From: Mycolicibacterium vaccae NBRC 14118 = CIP 105934
GTDB taxonomy: Bacteria > Actinomycetota > Actinomycetes > Mycobacteriales > Mycobacteriaceae
Reading direction: 5' to 3'
Assembly: GCF_001552715.1 (NCBI RefSeq)
Contig: NZ_BCRS01000004.1
Coordinates: 1 to 64,000 of the forward strand
Length of the DNA stretch: 64,000 bases
A model generated the notes under the pieces. It searched no databases. It had not been told where the DNA came from and worked only from the letters and a program-made list of their open reading frames with translations. Numbering within the stretch: position 1 is the stretch's first letter; every line of letters starts with the position of its first letter. The position numbers and the translations under genes were made by a program. Shown in pieces: positions 53,555 to 61,715 of this stretch.

Positions 53555-55474
53555 CTACCGGGGTGGGTCGCCGCGCCAGCTGAAACTGTTGACGTACTTG
53601 CCCATATCGAGTGCCAACTGAAGATTGGCAGCGGACGGCTTGCCGGATCCGAAGTCGGGCCCGAAGGCGCGGTAGGGCCCCACCGCGCCGGCGATGAGGG
53701 CCAGACCATTCTTGACGGCGACCATCACGATGACGCGCATCCGCGCGGAACTGGTCATGGCGCCCTGCGGCCAGAGATCGGCGGCCAACCCGTAGCCGTG
53801 TTGGTAGCCGACCATCGTGTTCGGGATCTCGTAGGCGGTCTTGGTGTCGGGGAAAGTTTCGTTCACCAGGTCGGTGGCGATCTGCTGGGCGGTGCGCCCG
53901 CCCGCCGGCCGGCTGAACAACTGCATGGTGCCGCCGTCGCCGGCTTGCAGCACGGCAGTGACCCCGTTGTCGTGTTTGGACACCTCGTAGGCTGCGCCTT
54001 CGACCGGATAGGACACCGAGAACGCCCCGTCGGTTGAGGTGAACCGGGGATTGATCTCCACGGCGAGGTTGATCGGCGGGCTGCCGCAATCCGGAGGGCA
54101 GATGTATTTCGGCGCGGGTTTGGAGATCAGCCCCGACAGGCCGACCAGCGCACCGGCCAGCAGGACGGTGGTGGTCCCCACGGCCAGCGCGACTTTGCGG
54201 AAAGACGCCTTCGGCGGCTGGGCGGCCTCGAAACTGCCTGATTGCAGCGAATAGCCGGGCAGCAGTCGGACGGAAATCTCACCGGTCGCCGGCTCGTCGG
54301 CGAGCCGGATCGGACGCTCTTCGCGTCGTGTGCGGCGTGACCGGCGTGAGGACGCGTGCATGGCAGCACCGCATCTCGCGCAGAACGCGGCGTCAGGCAC
54401 CACGTGATTGCATTCGACGCACAGGATGGGCTCGTCGATGCGGATTTCGTCCTGCGCCTCGTACAGCAGAGCCAGGTGCAGACCGACCCGTAGCGCTAAC
54501 AACGCGATCCCGGTCAACGTCAGATGCAATGCCAACTGCCAGAATTGGGGGAATCGGGCGACGTCCACCACGCCCAGTGACGCGTAGATGGCGATCACCA
54601 CGACCGCGATGAGCACGAGGGCGCCGCGAATGAAACCGCGGTGCTGGAGGGCTTTTGTCGGTGGTCGGGTGAACCACAGCGCGGTGCCGATCAGCCCACC
54701 GACGGCCGCGGCGGTCAGCGGCATGGTGACACCGCGGATTCCGGCCTCGACGAGCAAGCCGTCCAGCGGGCGCGCACGATTGACCATCCCGGTGGTGAAC
54801 TGGGGGGCCAGCCGGGTCAGGGTGGCCGCGGCGGTGAAGGTGAGCGCGCCCAACGCGCCGATGGCGTAGCCGTCCAACGCTTCCCGGTCGCCCTGCCACG
54901 ACCATCGGGCCACCAACGCGGGGGCCAGCATGAGCAGCATGCTGCCGACCGGCACCCCGATCCCGTCACGCAGGATCCGTCCACCCGCGATGCCCGCGCC
55001 CAGCGGCACACCGTAGGCACGAGCCAGCGCGACCCCGGTCAGCAGCACCCAGCCGATCCCGAGGGCCACCCCGAGGACGGTCGTCAGCACCAGCGTGCCG
55101 CGCGGGATGTCCCGGGACACACCGGATTCCCGCAGGTACAGCGCGAACAGCAGCGGAAGGCCGGTGGACGCGACCGCGGTGAGCGCGGCGGGCATCCGCA
55201 GCAACGTGGTGACGGCCAGGGCGACCGCGAGCAACCCCAGGGCCATCAGGAACACCCTGCGCGAGCGGGGCGGCAGATGCGGGAAGAGCGAGCTGGTCAG
55301 CGCCGGCGAGAGCAGACGCTGTCCGGGCGCGGCACTGAAGGCGCGCGCACGCAGCCAGTGCGGACCTTTCCCGTCGCGGTGCTCGGCCAGCGGCATGCCG
55401 CAGTATCCGCAGTACTCGCCTGCGGGCACGTCCATCTGACAGACCTGGCATTCCGTCATGCCGGGGGCGCTCAT
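53555..55474 (-). CDS. zinc-ribbon polytopic membrane protein, unknown function
   Basis: A 639-residue protein. The N-terminal zinc ribbon has Cys9, Cys12, Cys22 and Cys25 (ECQVCQM...YCGYCG). Then come about nine hydrophobic helices (74-340), a second zinc ribbon near 348-366 (CVECNHVV...FCARCG), a basic linker, a further membrane helix (about 426-448) and a C-terminal domain of about 190 residues probably outside the membrane. I do not recognise a family for the whole. ATG 55474 shares a base with the stop of the sedolisin gene (TGATG), so the two are translationally coupled. It may anchor, sense for or assist the secreted protease. Confidence 0.78.
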   Translation of the reverse strand: MSAPGMTECQVCQMDVPAGEYCGYCGMPLAEHRDGKGPHWLRARAFSAAPGQRLLSPALTSSLFPHLPPRSRRVFLMALGLLAVALAVTTLLRMPAALTAVASTGLPLLFALYLRESGVSRDIPRGTLVLTTVLGVALGIGWVLLTGVALARAYGVPLGAGIAGGRILRDGIGVPVGSMLLMLAPALVARWSWQGDREALDGYAIGALGALTFTAAATLTRLAPQFTTGMVNRARPLDGLLVEAGIRGVTMPLTAAAVGGLIGTALWFTRPPTKALQHRGFIRGALVLIAVVVIAIYASLGVVDVARFPQFWQLALHLTLTGIALLALRVGLHLALLYEAQDEIRIDEPILCVECNHVVPDAAFCARCGAAMHASSRRSRRTRREERPIRLADEPATGEISVRLLPGYSLQSGSFEAAQPPKASFRKVALAVGTTTVLLAGALVGLSGLISKPAPKYICPPDCGSPPINLAVEINPRFTSTDGAFSVSYPVEGAAYEVSKHDNGVTAVLQAGDGGTMQLFSRPAGGRTAQQIATDLVNETFPDTKTAYEIPNTMVGYQHGYGLAADLWPQGAMTSSARMRVIVMVAVKNGLALIAGAVGPYRAFGPDFGSGKPSAANLQLALDMGKYVNSFSWRGDPPR

Positions 55475-57078
55475 CAGGCCTGCACCTTCTGCAGGATGAG
55501 GAGGTTGCGCACGAGGTTGTCGACATCCGGGGTGCCGAGCCCGGTCACCAGGTCGTAACCGGGACCGGCATTGTCGACGGCGTTGCCGCCCAACGTGACG
55601 TCGCGGTAGGCGGGGCGCGGCGCACCCTCGGCGATCCGGTAGAGCAGCGGGTTGATGTCGCCGATCAGGGATCCGTTGTTCTCCAGCAGATACTGGTTCA
55701 TCACCGCGGTGAGGGCAGCCCAGATCGGCGCCGACTGCGAGGTGCCGCCGCCGACGACCACCTGGTCGTTGAGCACGATCTTCACGCCGGTGAACGGGTC
55801 GGCGACCGCGGCGACATCCGGTGTCATGCGCATACCGGTGTTGCGCTCCGGCGGTACCGCGGCCGCGGCCACGCGCTGCCACGGCGGCATGTCGAACAGT
55901 GTCGAGACGCCGCCTCCGGTGCCCTGCGACAGCGGGACGTCGAACCACGTCTGTTCGGAGACCCAGGTCCCGTCCGCGTCGGTGGACAGCGTCGTGCCTC
56001 CGACACTGGTCATCTCGGGCAGCGAGGCGACCGAGTCCAGGCCGATGTCCTGCTCACTGGGTGGCGACGACCAGTCCTGTCCGCCACGGCATTCCATACC
56101 GGCGAGGTCACCGCTGGCGTTGTAGGCGGTGGTGCCGTGCGATTGCGCGGTGCGCAGCGCCGACCGTACCGGCGCCAGGTCCGCAGCGGTGATCAGTTTG
56201 TCGCACCCCCAGCCGATCGAGAAACTCCACACCGCGCCGGGGAACCGGCGGTCCGTGTCCTCGAGCATCTGGCCGATCTTGCGGTACCCGCCGCCGCCCT
56301 CGACGGTCGGGCGCGCGTTCACCACGACCTTGCGGGCATCCGGCGCAATGGCGTGTGCCACTTGAAGATCCATCGAGAGCTCGCCGCGGGGTTCGCCGGG
56401 CGACCCACCGACGACCTCCGGGGTGAACTGCGGCAGGCCGAACATGGTGGTGAATGTGTCCAGGTCGGACTGGCGGAATCCGTCGAAGGCGAAGATCACG
56501 ATGGTGATCCCCTTGCCGGTGAAGCCGGCACGGGCCAGATCGTCGGCGTTGTAGGTGTTCAACAACGCATCGGGGGCCAATCCCCGGTCGGGGACATCAA
56601 GCGGCATGTGGTCGGGCCGCGACATGTGATGCGGCGTGTAACTGAGTATCCGGCCGATCTCGGACACTTCGGTACGCAGGTGCTCAGGCACGGCGGGCTG
56701 GTGCGGAGAGGCGTAGAAGTGCTGGCCCTTCCGTCCCCGGTAGTCACGCACGGACACGTCAAACGCGCGCTCGACGGCATCCGGGGCGCCCTCGACGACC
56801 ACCCAGTCGTCCCCGGGACGCCATCGCACAGTCAGCGCCTGGTCCCTGGCCCAGTCGATCAGGGCCGTGGGCTGTGACCGGTCGGTGAGGCTGGCGGTGA
56901 ACTCGATGCTCGGTTCACGGGCCGGCCCGAGATCGGTGGACGCCTCGAGCAGAGATGCGTAGGGGCCCCCGATGCGCTTGTCATCGAGGCCCTGCTCGCT
57001 GACGGTCAAGCGGATACCCATTACTGCTGCGCCGACGAGCAGCATGGCGGTCAGCAAGCGGACGGTCGCCGTGGTCAT
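55474..57078 (-). CDS. S53 family (sedolisin) serine-carboxyl peptidase
   Basis: A 534-residue secreted or membrane-anchored protease. N-terminal hydrophobic helix at 5-24, a pro-kumamolisin activation domain (about 57-150, DWVVVEGAPDAVERAF), then the catalytic domain with Glu233 and Asp237 (GELSMDLQVAHA), oxyanion Asp324 (ASGDLAGM) and nucleophile Ser447 (GGGTSQSAP). The calcium site lies in GYDLVTGLGTPD near the C-terminus. Such enzymes work best at acid pH. ATG 57078. Middle gene of an operon: small lipoprotein upstream (52 bp), zinc-ribbon membrane protein downstream (coupled). Confidence 0.92.
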   Translation of the reverse strand: MTTATVRLLTAMLLVGAAVMGIRLTVSEQGLDDKRIGGPYASLLEASTDLGPAREPSIEFTASLTDRSQPTALIDWARDQALTVRWRPGDDWVVVEGAPDAVERAFDVSVRDYRGRKGQHFYASPHQPAVPEHLRTEVSEIGRILSYTPHHMSRPDHMPLDVPDRGLAPDALLNTYNADDLARAGFTGKGITIVIFAFDGFRQSDLDTFTTMFGLPQFTPEVVGGSPGEPRGELSMDLQVAHAIAPDARKVVVNARPTVEGGGGYRKIGQMLEDTDRRFPGAVWSFSIGWGCDKLITAADLAPVRSALRTAQSHGTTAYNASGDLAGMECRGGQDWSSPPSEQDIGLDSVASLPEMTSVGGTTLSTDADGTWVSEQTWFDVPLSQGTGGGVSTLFDMPPWQRVAAAAVPPERNTGMRMTPDVAAVADPFTGVKIVLNDQVVVGGGTSQSAPIWAALTAVMNQYLLENNGSLIGDINPLLYRIAEGAPRPAYRDVTLGGNAVDNAGPGYDLVTGLGTPDVDNLVRNLLILQKVQA

Positions 57079-57130
57079 GGCTCCGGCACGAACTCAGGAC
57101 GTGCCCGGACAGTGTCCGGGCACGCCTCGG

Positions 57131-57394
57131 TCACTGACCGTAGTCGTCGCGGTTCGGGTTGAGCGTCGGCTGAGGCGCCTTGACCGGAGGCGTGAAGAGG
57201 CCCGGCGCATTGGGGTCAGGGGCCTTCTCGGTCGGGCTCAGCGAGGGCTCGGTGGTGGTCGTGGTCGTCGTGGTGGGCGACTCTTCGGGGGCTTCGCTTT
57301 CGGTGCTGCACGACGCGGTGAACCCGATCATCGCAAGGATGGCGGCACCGCCCACCGCTGCCGAGACCCGACGAACCAGACGGGTAGATGCCAT
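57131..57394 (-). CDS. small threonine/proline-rich lipoprotein
   Basis: An 87-residue predicted lipoprotein. A basic N-terminus and hydrophobic stretch (AAVGGAAILAMIGF) lead to the lipobox FTASC, lipidating Cys29. The mature part is disordered: a run of eight threonines, then Pro/Asp-rich text ending NPNRDDYGQ. ATG 57394 follows AAAGGA at seven bases; an in-frame ATG at 57421 is less well placed. It is the first gene before the sedolisin protease and probably shares its transcript. Function unknown; possibly a cell-wall spacer or protease partner. Confidence 0.75.
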   Translation of the reverse strand: MASTRLVRRVSAAVGGAAILAMIGFTASCSTESEAPEESPTTTTTTTTEPSLSPTEKAPDPNAPGLFTPPVKAPQPTLNPNRDDYGQ

Positions 57395-57972
57395 GTTCAT
57401 TCCTTTGCTCGTTCTTTTCATAGTGAAACTTCAGTCAGCGCGAAAACCCGCGATACGCTGCGTGGCGGTCTCATTCTAGGAGTCAGATGTGAGATCAGGG
57501 GGTGTAACGCAGAGCACGTCCCTGCACATTCCCTTGCTCTGCCCCCGCGCCGGCGGTACCGCGCCATCGATGATGACCCGGTTCGGGTCGCTGTGCGCCG
57601 CGTCGCGCCAATTCTGTTACATGATCGCCATATTCGACCGATGCTCAGCCCACTCGGGTCGTGACACCCGACCTCGCGATCCTCGTGGCGGTGCTTCGGG
57701 CTCGACTCACGAACAGTGCTGAGGAGCGGGTGAGCGCACGCTTCGCGCGGCGGTGCGATGTTCATGCGTTCCTCCCGGGGCGCGGTCGGGCTTGCTGGAC
57801 GCGCCCGGCCACCCTAGCACGAAGGCCCGATATTCGTGCGAAGTATCGATATTGTGTGCAGTCGGCCATCACGACAGTGTCAAGTCTGCACAGCGGCGAC
57901 GACGGGTCGCTGGTGCGCGGGCGCAAGGTATGTGGGGTCCGGACCACGCCGCCCTCAAGGCGAGCCGCCTCG
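57395..57972. other. 578-bp gap between lipoprotein gene and tetR
   Basis: No confident gene. On the minus strand an ATG at 57765 follows GGGAGG at five bases and opens a 115-codon frame to 57418, but its product is Arg/Ser-rich and unlike a folded protein. The first codons could be a leader peptide. The promoter of the lipoprotein-protease operon should lie near 57400-57480. Confidence 0.35.
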
Positions 57973-58557
57973 TCAGGCGGTTGGCCAGCTGCAAAGCGCC
58001 TGCTCGGCAACGGCTTCCAGCTTGGCGCGGCAGAATCCGGCCTTTGCCTGCACCGCTATCCCATGGCCGACGGCAAGCAGGAACGCCGCAAGTGCCTCGG
58101 GGTCGGCGCTCGCCGGCAGGTCGCCGTCGGCCTTGGCCTTTTCGAAGCGTTCCCGAATTTGCGCCTCCCCGTCGGCGCGGGCATCGATCAGCGCTTGCCG
58201 CACCGTTTCTGCACCGTCGGAGCCTGCGAGGACACCGTTGATGCCCAGACACCCGGTGTGTTCCGGGTATCGCGTATTGAGTGCGATGGCGCTGAACAGA
58301 AAGTGGGCCGCAACCTCACGTGCTGTCGGCAACGCCAGAGCTTCCGGGATGTAGTCCAGGTACCTCTCGTAGTAGCGCTCCAGAGCCCGCCGGAACAGTG
58401 CTTCCTTGTTGCCGAAAGCGGAGTACAGGGCGGGCCTCTCGACGCCGGCGGCCTTGGTGAGGTCGGCATACGAGGCGCCCTCGTAGCCCTTCTGCCAGAA
58501 CACGCGCAGGACGGCGTCGAGCGCCTCGTCCACGTCGAACTCGCGATGGCGTCCCAT
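57973..58557 (-). CDS. TetR family transcriptional regulator
   Basis: A 194-residue TetR repressor beginning MGRHREFDVDEALDAVLRVF, with helix-turn-helix YADLTKAAGVERPALYSAFG near 30-49 and a TetR_C_16-like sensor domain. ATG 58557; an open frame upstream to 58641 is not TetR-like and spans the operator. It lies downstream of two SDR genes on the same strand, with its own palindrome before the start, and could control these SDRs. Confidence 0.92.
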   Translation of the reverse strand: MGRHREFDVDEALDAVLRVFWQKGYEGASYADLTKAAGVERPALYSAFGNKEALFRRALERYYERYLDYIPEALALPTAREVAAHFLFSAIALNTRYPEHTGCLGINGVLAGSDGAETVRQALIDARADGEAQIRERFEKAKADGDLPASADPEALAAFLLAVGHGIAVQAKAGFCRAKLEAVAEQALCSWPTA

Positions 58558-58579
58558 CAGGCCCCGTGGCCTATTTCCA

Positions 58580-58591
58580 TAATGGCCATTA
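58580..58591. promoter_or_regulatory. palindrome before tetR
   Basis: TAATGGCCATTA is a perfect 12-bp palindrome, 23 bases before the tetR ATG at 58557. Likely autoregulatory operator. Confidence 0.45.
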
Positions 58592-58637
58592 CTGAATGCT
58601 ACCAGGCTGATGGCCACGCCAGGGCGAGCAGCGGTGC

Positions 58638-59606
58638 TCACGCCACGTCGCGCACCAGATCCTCACTCCTGGCCCACAGTCGTTCGGCGCTCGCGGCGTC
58701 CAGCGCATAAGAACGCACGCCGTCGGCAAACGGATTGGGGATGTCATCGGCCGGGGCGACGGCGCAGTCCTCGAGGTAGTGCCCGCCGATCTCGTCCTTG
58801 TCGGCGACCACTGCGGCCCAGACGGAAGTCGCCGCCGCCTGCGGGACGTCTTTGAGTTCCCCCGGCGGCAGGCCGGCGTCGGCACGGGCCTTGCCCACGG
58901 TGGCGAAGAGGTCCTGGAGCGCCTCGGGGGAGAAGTTCCGGGCGAGGTCGGTATGGCTGTTGCCGGGCATCACGGCGGCGGCCCTGATGCCGCGGTCACG
59001 ATGGCGCCGATCGAACTCGACCGCGAAGAGCGCATTGGCGGTCTTGGATCGCGCGTAGGCGACCATGGGGTCGTATTCCTGGTTCGCGAAGTTCGGATCC
59101 TCCAGGTCGATGTCGGAGACACGGTGAGCCTGCGAGGACAACACCACCAGGCGTCCGTTGTCGACCAGCAGCGGCGCAAGGCGGGTCACCAGCGCGAAAT
59201 GCCCGAGATGGTTTGTCCCGAACTGGGTTTCGAAGCCATCGACGGTGTGGCCGAACGGAGTGGCCATGACGCCGGCGTTGGCGATGACGGCATCGAACGG
59301 CCGACCGTCGCCGAGCAGTGCGTCGGCGGCAGCGTGGACGCTGCGCAGAGATGCGAGGTCGAGCTCGATCCAGTTCACACTTCCGCTACCGCTACCGCTA
59401 CCGGCGAGGATCGACGCGGTGGCCGTCTCGGCTTTCACCAGATCCCTGGCGGTGCCCACCACGTGGGCACCCCGGGCCGCCAGCGCGCGAGCCGTCTCGA
59501 GCCCGATGCCCGACGATGCGCCGGTGATGAGAAAGCGCTTACCTGCGAGGTCGACATCGGACAGGACTTCGTCGGCAGTCGACTTGGCGCCAAACTTCAC
59601 GGTCAT
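58638..59606 (-). CDS. short-chain dehydrogenase/reductase, retinol-dehydrogenase-like
   Basis: A 322-residue SDR of the longer retinol dehydrogenase/WWOX-like group. Cofactor motif FLITGASSGIGLETA near 25-39, TARDL (NADP), ANAGVMATPFG near 109, catalytic Ser in VLSSQAHRVSD, and Tyr-Lys in YARSKTANALFAVE. A Gly-Ser run after SILA comes from three copies of a 6-base repeat. ATG 59606. Between the SDR at 59661 and a tetR, all on the same strand, probably one transcription unit or two close ones. Substrate unknown. Confidence 0.92.
   Translation of the reverse strand: MTVKFGAKSTADEVLSDVDLAGKRFLITGASSGIGLETARALAARGAHVVGTARDLVKAETATASILAGSGSGSGSVNWIELDLASLRSVHAAADALLGDGRPFDAVIANAGVMATPFGHTVDGFETQFGTNHLGHFALVTRLAPLLVDNGRLVVLSSQAHRVSDIDLEDPNFANQEYDPMVAYARSKTANALFAVEFDRRHRDRGIRAAAVMPGNSHTDLARNFSPEALQDLFATVGKARADAGLPPGELKDVPQAAATSVWAAVVADKDEIGGHYLEDCAVAPADDIPNPFADGVRSYALDAASAERLWARSEDLVRDVA
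59385..59402. repeat. hexanucleotide microsatellite in the SDR gene
   Basis: GCTACC three times in a row (GGTAGC on the coding strand), encoding alternating Gly-Ser near residue 70 of the SDR, between cofactor-domain elements. Copy number could vary between strains without shifting the frame. Confidence 0.6.
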
Positions 59607-59660
59607 CTTCAGAGCCTTCTTTTCGATTGGGAGGGTGGGATTTTCGAGCGCTTCGGGATC

Positions 59661-60416
59661 TCAGATCTGGAATCCGCCGGCGATGTCCAGGACGCTGCCG
59701 CTGAGGTAGTCGGCGTGCGGGCCCGCGAGGAAGGAGATGGTCGCGGCCACCTCTTCCAGCGTGGCGATGCGCCGGATGGCGTGATAATCCATCATCGCTT
59801 CAGGAACGTTGTGGGCCGCTTCTGCGGCCATGTCCGTCGGCATGATGCCGGGCTGCACGACGTTCACGGTGATGTTGCGTGGGCCGAGGTCGCGCGCAAC
59901 GCCTTTCGCATAGCCCGCGATGGCTGCCTTGGTGCCCGCGTAATCGGCCGCCCCGGGGAACGCCACTCGGCTGGCGATGGCCGAGCCGATGAAGATGATG
60001 CGGCCATGGTCGGAGAGCCTGCGCGCGGCGGCCCGCGTCGTGGCCACCACGCCCAGCACATTGGTGGCCCACAGGTGGTCCAGGGCCTTGGTGTCGAGTT
60101 CGGGGTCGTCGACCAGTTGGCCCTGAACGGTGATGGCCGCATTGTTGACGAGGATGTCGAGGCTGCCGAACTGGGACACGACCGCGTCGACCAACGATTC
60201 GGCCGCCGACGGATCGGCCTGATCACTTCTGACCGCGAGGCCGCGCACACCGGCTGCCTCGATATCGCGGACAACATCTTCCGCTTTCTCGGCGGAGGCG
60301 ACGTAGCTGATCGCCACGTCGGCACCCTGTTCGGCCAGCGCCACCGCAGTCGTCGCGCCGAGGCCGCGTGACCCTCCGGTGATCAGTGCAACCTTGCCCG
60401 CCAAAGCTCTCGACAT
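59661..60416 (-). CDS. short-chain dehydrogenase/reductase (FabG-like)
   Basis: A 251-residue classical SDR. Cofactor motif ALITGGSRGLGATTAV near 10-25, NNAAI near 92, catalytic Ser in FIGSAIASRVAF and Tyr-Lys in ADYAGTKAAIAGY. The C-terminal YLSGSVLDIAGGFQI is typical of 3-oxoacyl-ACP-reductase-like members. ATG 60416 follows GGAAGG; the frame continues only to a TTG at 60422. A 27-bp palindrome lies just upstream, so it is under a dedicated repressor, possibly the tetR product two genes on. Confidence 0.92.
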   Translation of the reverse strand: MSRALAGKVALITGGSRGLGATTAVALAEQGADVAISYVASAEKAEDVVRDIEAAGVRGLAVRSDQADPSAAESLVDAVVSQFGSLDILVNNAAITVQGQLVDDPELDTKALDHLWATNVLGVVATTRAAARRLSDHGRIIFIGSAIASRVAFPGAADYAGTKAAIAGYAKGVARDLGPRNITVNVVQPGIMPTDMAAEAAHNVPEAMMDYHAIRRIATLEEVAATISFLAGPHADYLSGSVLDIAGGFQI

Positions 60417-60437
60417 CCGCAAACCTTCCCCAATACG

Positions 60438-60464
60438 TACCGATCGTTATCGTAACGGTCGGTA
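60438..60464. promoter_or_regulatory. 27-bp palindromic operator before the FabG-like SDR
   Basis: TACCGATCGTTA (60438-60449) and TAACGGTCGGTA (60453-60464) form an inverted repeat with one mismatch around TCG, about 22 bases before the ribosome start. Typical TetR operator layout. Confidence 0.62.
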
Positions 60465-60691
60465 GTGAAAGTAGCAGACATGTTGCGGTGTGCCTACTCG
60501 ACGGATTGACGGCGTCGGATTGTGGACGTCAGATGCGACCGAGAGCCGCCTGGCAGAAGCGCCTCAGTGCGTCATGTGGACGCGTGAAAGTCCTTTGGGC
60601 ACAGCAGGTTCAGGGCAGCGCACAGAAAGGTGTCGCCATTGCGGAGTCGAGATGGGAACGCGCACTGCCGTCGCGGTGCGATCCGACGACG

Positions 60692-61624
60692 TCAGATCTT
60701 GCCGCCCGGAAACATCGTCCGGACAAACTGGGTGATGTTCTCCCGGGCGTTGGCGGCGCTGGTGGGGTCCAGGGATCCGATCGCCATGACGTAGCGCCGA
60801 TCGGGTCCGATCACGCCGGTCGACACGTGCAGCTGGTTGCCGCCGTTCCAGCAGCAGAACCAGCCTTGCTTCACCGCCACCGATTCGGCGGGGAGCCCGT
60901 CGGGGATGCCGAAGCGCTGCGGGTACCCGTCGTTTCCGGTCGGCGTGAACTGTGCGAGGTCGCCGATGATGATGTCGGCCTGTTCGGGGGGCAGCCCGCC
61001 GCTGCCGTTGAGAAGCATGTCGTAGTAGCGGACGAGATCGTTTGCGGTGCTCTGGGTGACGTCCCATTTTCCGTTGTAGGGCGCCGTGGTTCCGGTCAAC
61101 CCGTAGCGGTCCACGATGCGTGAGATGACGGCGCTCTGACCGCTGCGGTCCCAGAAGATCTGGGCCGCGCTGTCGTCGGAGGAACGCAGCATGAGGTCGA
61201 GCGACCTGCGGTCGGCAGGGGACAGCGGCGTGTCGCTCTGCGACGCCCGCAGCAGCAAATCATCGGCGATGAACAGCTTCACCACGGAGGCGATCGGGAA
61301 GGGTTGGTTGCCCCCGCTGGAGACGAGCTGACCGGTGTCACGGTCCAGCACGGCGATATCGATGTCGGCGCCGGACGCCGCGGCGTCCGAGGTGGCCTGC
61401 GCGACGCGCGCGTCGAGCCCGTTCAGTGCTTCCGTCGGCTGGGCGGGCGGTGCCGCAGGCACCTGCGGGGGTGGGGCCTGCGGGGCCGCAACGGTTGCCT
61501 GCGGGGCGTTCTCGGTCGCCGGCGGCGTGCCCCAAACCTGTGCCTCACACCCGACGACGAGCAGCGCGACGCCGACGATCGCCGCTGCCGTCTTCGCCTG
61601 GTAGCGCGGCCGCCGTTGACGCAT
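60692..61624 (-). CDS. LppW-like lipoprotein with serine beta-lactamase-like fold
   Basis: A 310-residue exported lipoprotein. Lipobox VVGC (Cys26), then a Pro/Ala/Gln-rich spacer (40-63), then a class A beta-lactamase/PBP-like domain: SxxK as Ser113-Val-Val-Lys116, SDD at 149-151 in place of SDN, and KQG at 252-254 in place of KTG. A CC pair follows at 257-258. Length and layout match the mycobacterial lipoprotein LppW; the match is from memory. The key Ser and Lys are kept, so peptidoglycan-related activity is possible, but classic Glu166 is not evident, arguing against efficient beta-lactam hydrolysis. ATG 61624 follows AAGGAG. Confidence 0.8.
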   Translation of the reverse strand: MRQRRPRYQAKTAAAIVGVALLVVGCEAQVWGTPPATENAPQATVAAPQAPPPQVPAAPPAQPTEALNGLDARVAQATSDAAASGADIDIAVLDRDTGQLVSSGGNQPFPIASVVKLFIADDLLLRASQSDTPLSPADRRSLDLMLRSSDDSAAQIFWDRSGQSAVISRIVDRYGLTGTTAPYNGKWDVTQSTANDLVRYYDMLLNGSGGLPPEQADIIIGDLAQFTPTGNDGYPQRFGIPDGLPAESVAVKQGWFCCWNGGNQLHVSTGVIGPDRRYVMAIGSLDPTSAANARENITQFVRTMFPGGKI

Positions 61625-61715
61625 GGGTCTCCTTCGAGCAGTCGTGCACGGGGTGCGGTCAACGCTGTACCCGCTGGTTACCCAACCTAACCGGTTGCTG
61701 GTGGTCCTGCGGGGG

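Noticed and set aside
58779..60371. 530-codon plus-strand frame opposite two SDR genes
   Set aside because: Antisense to two SDRs with complete catalytic motifs.
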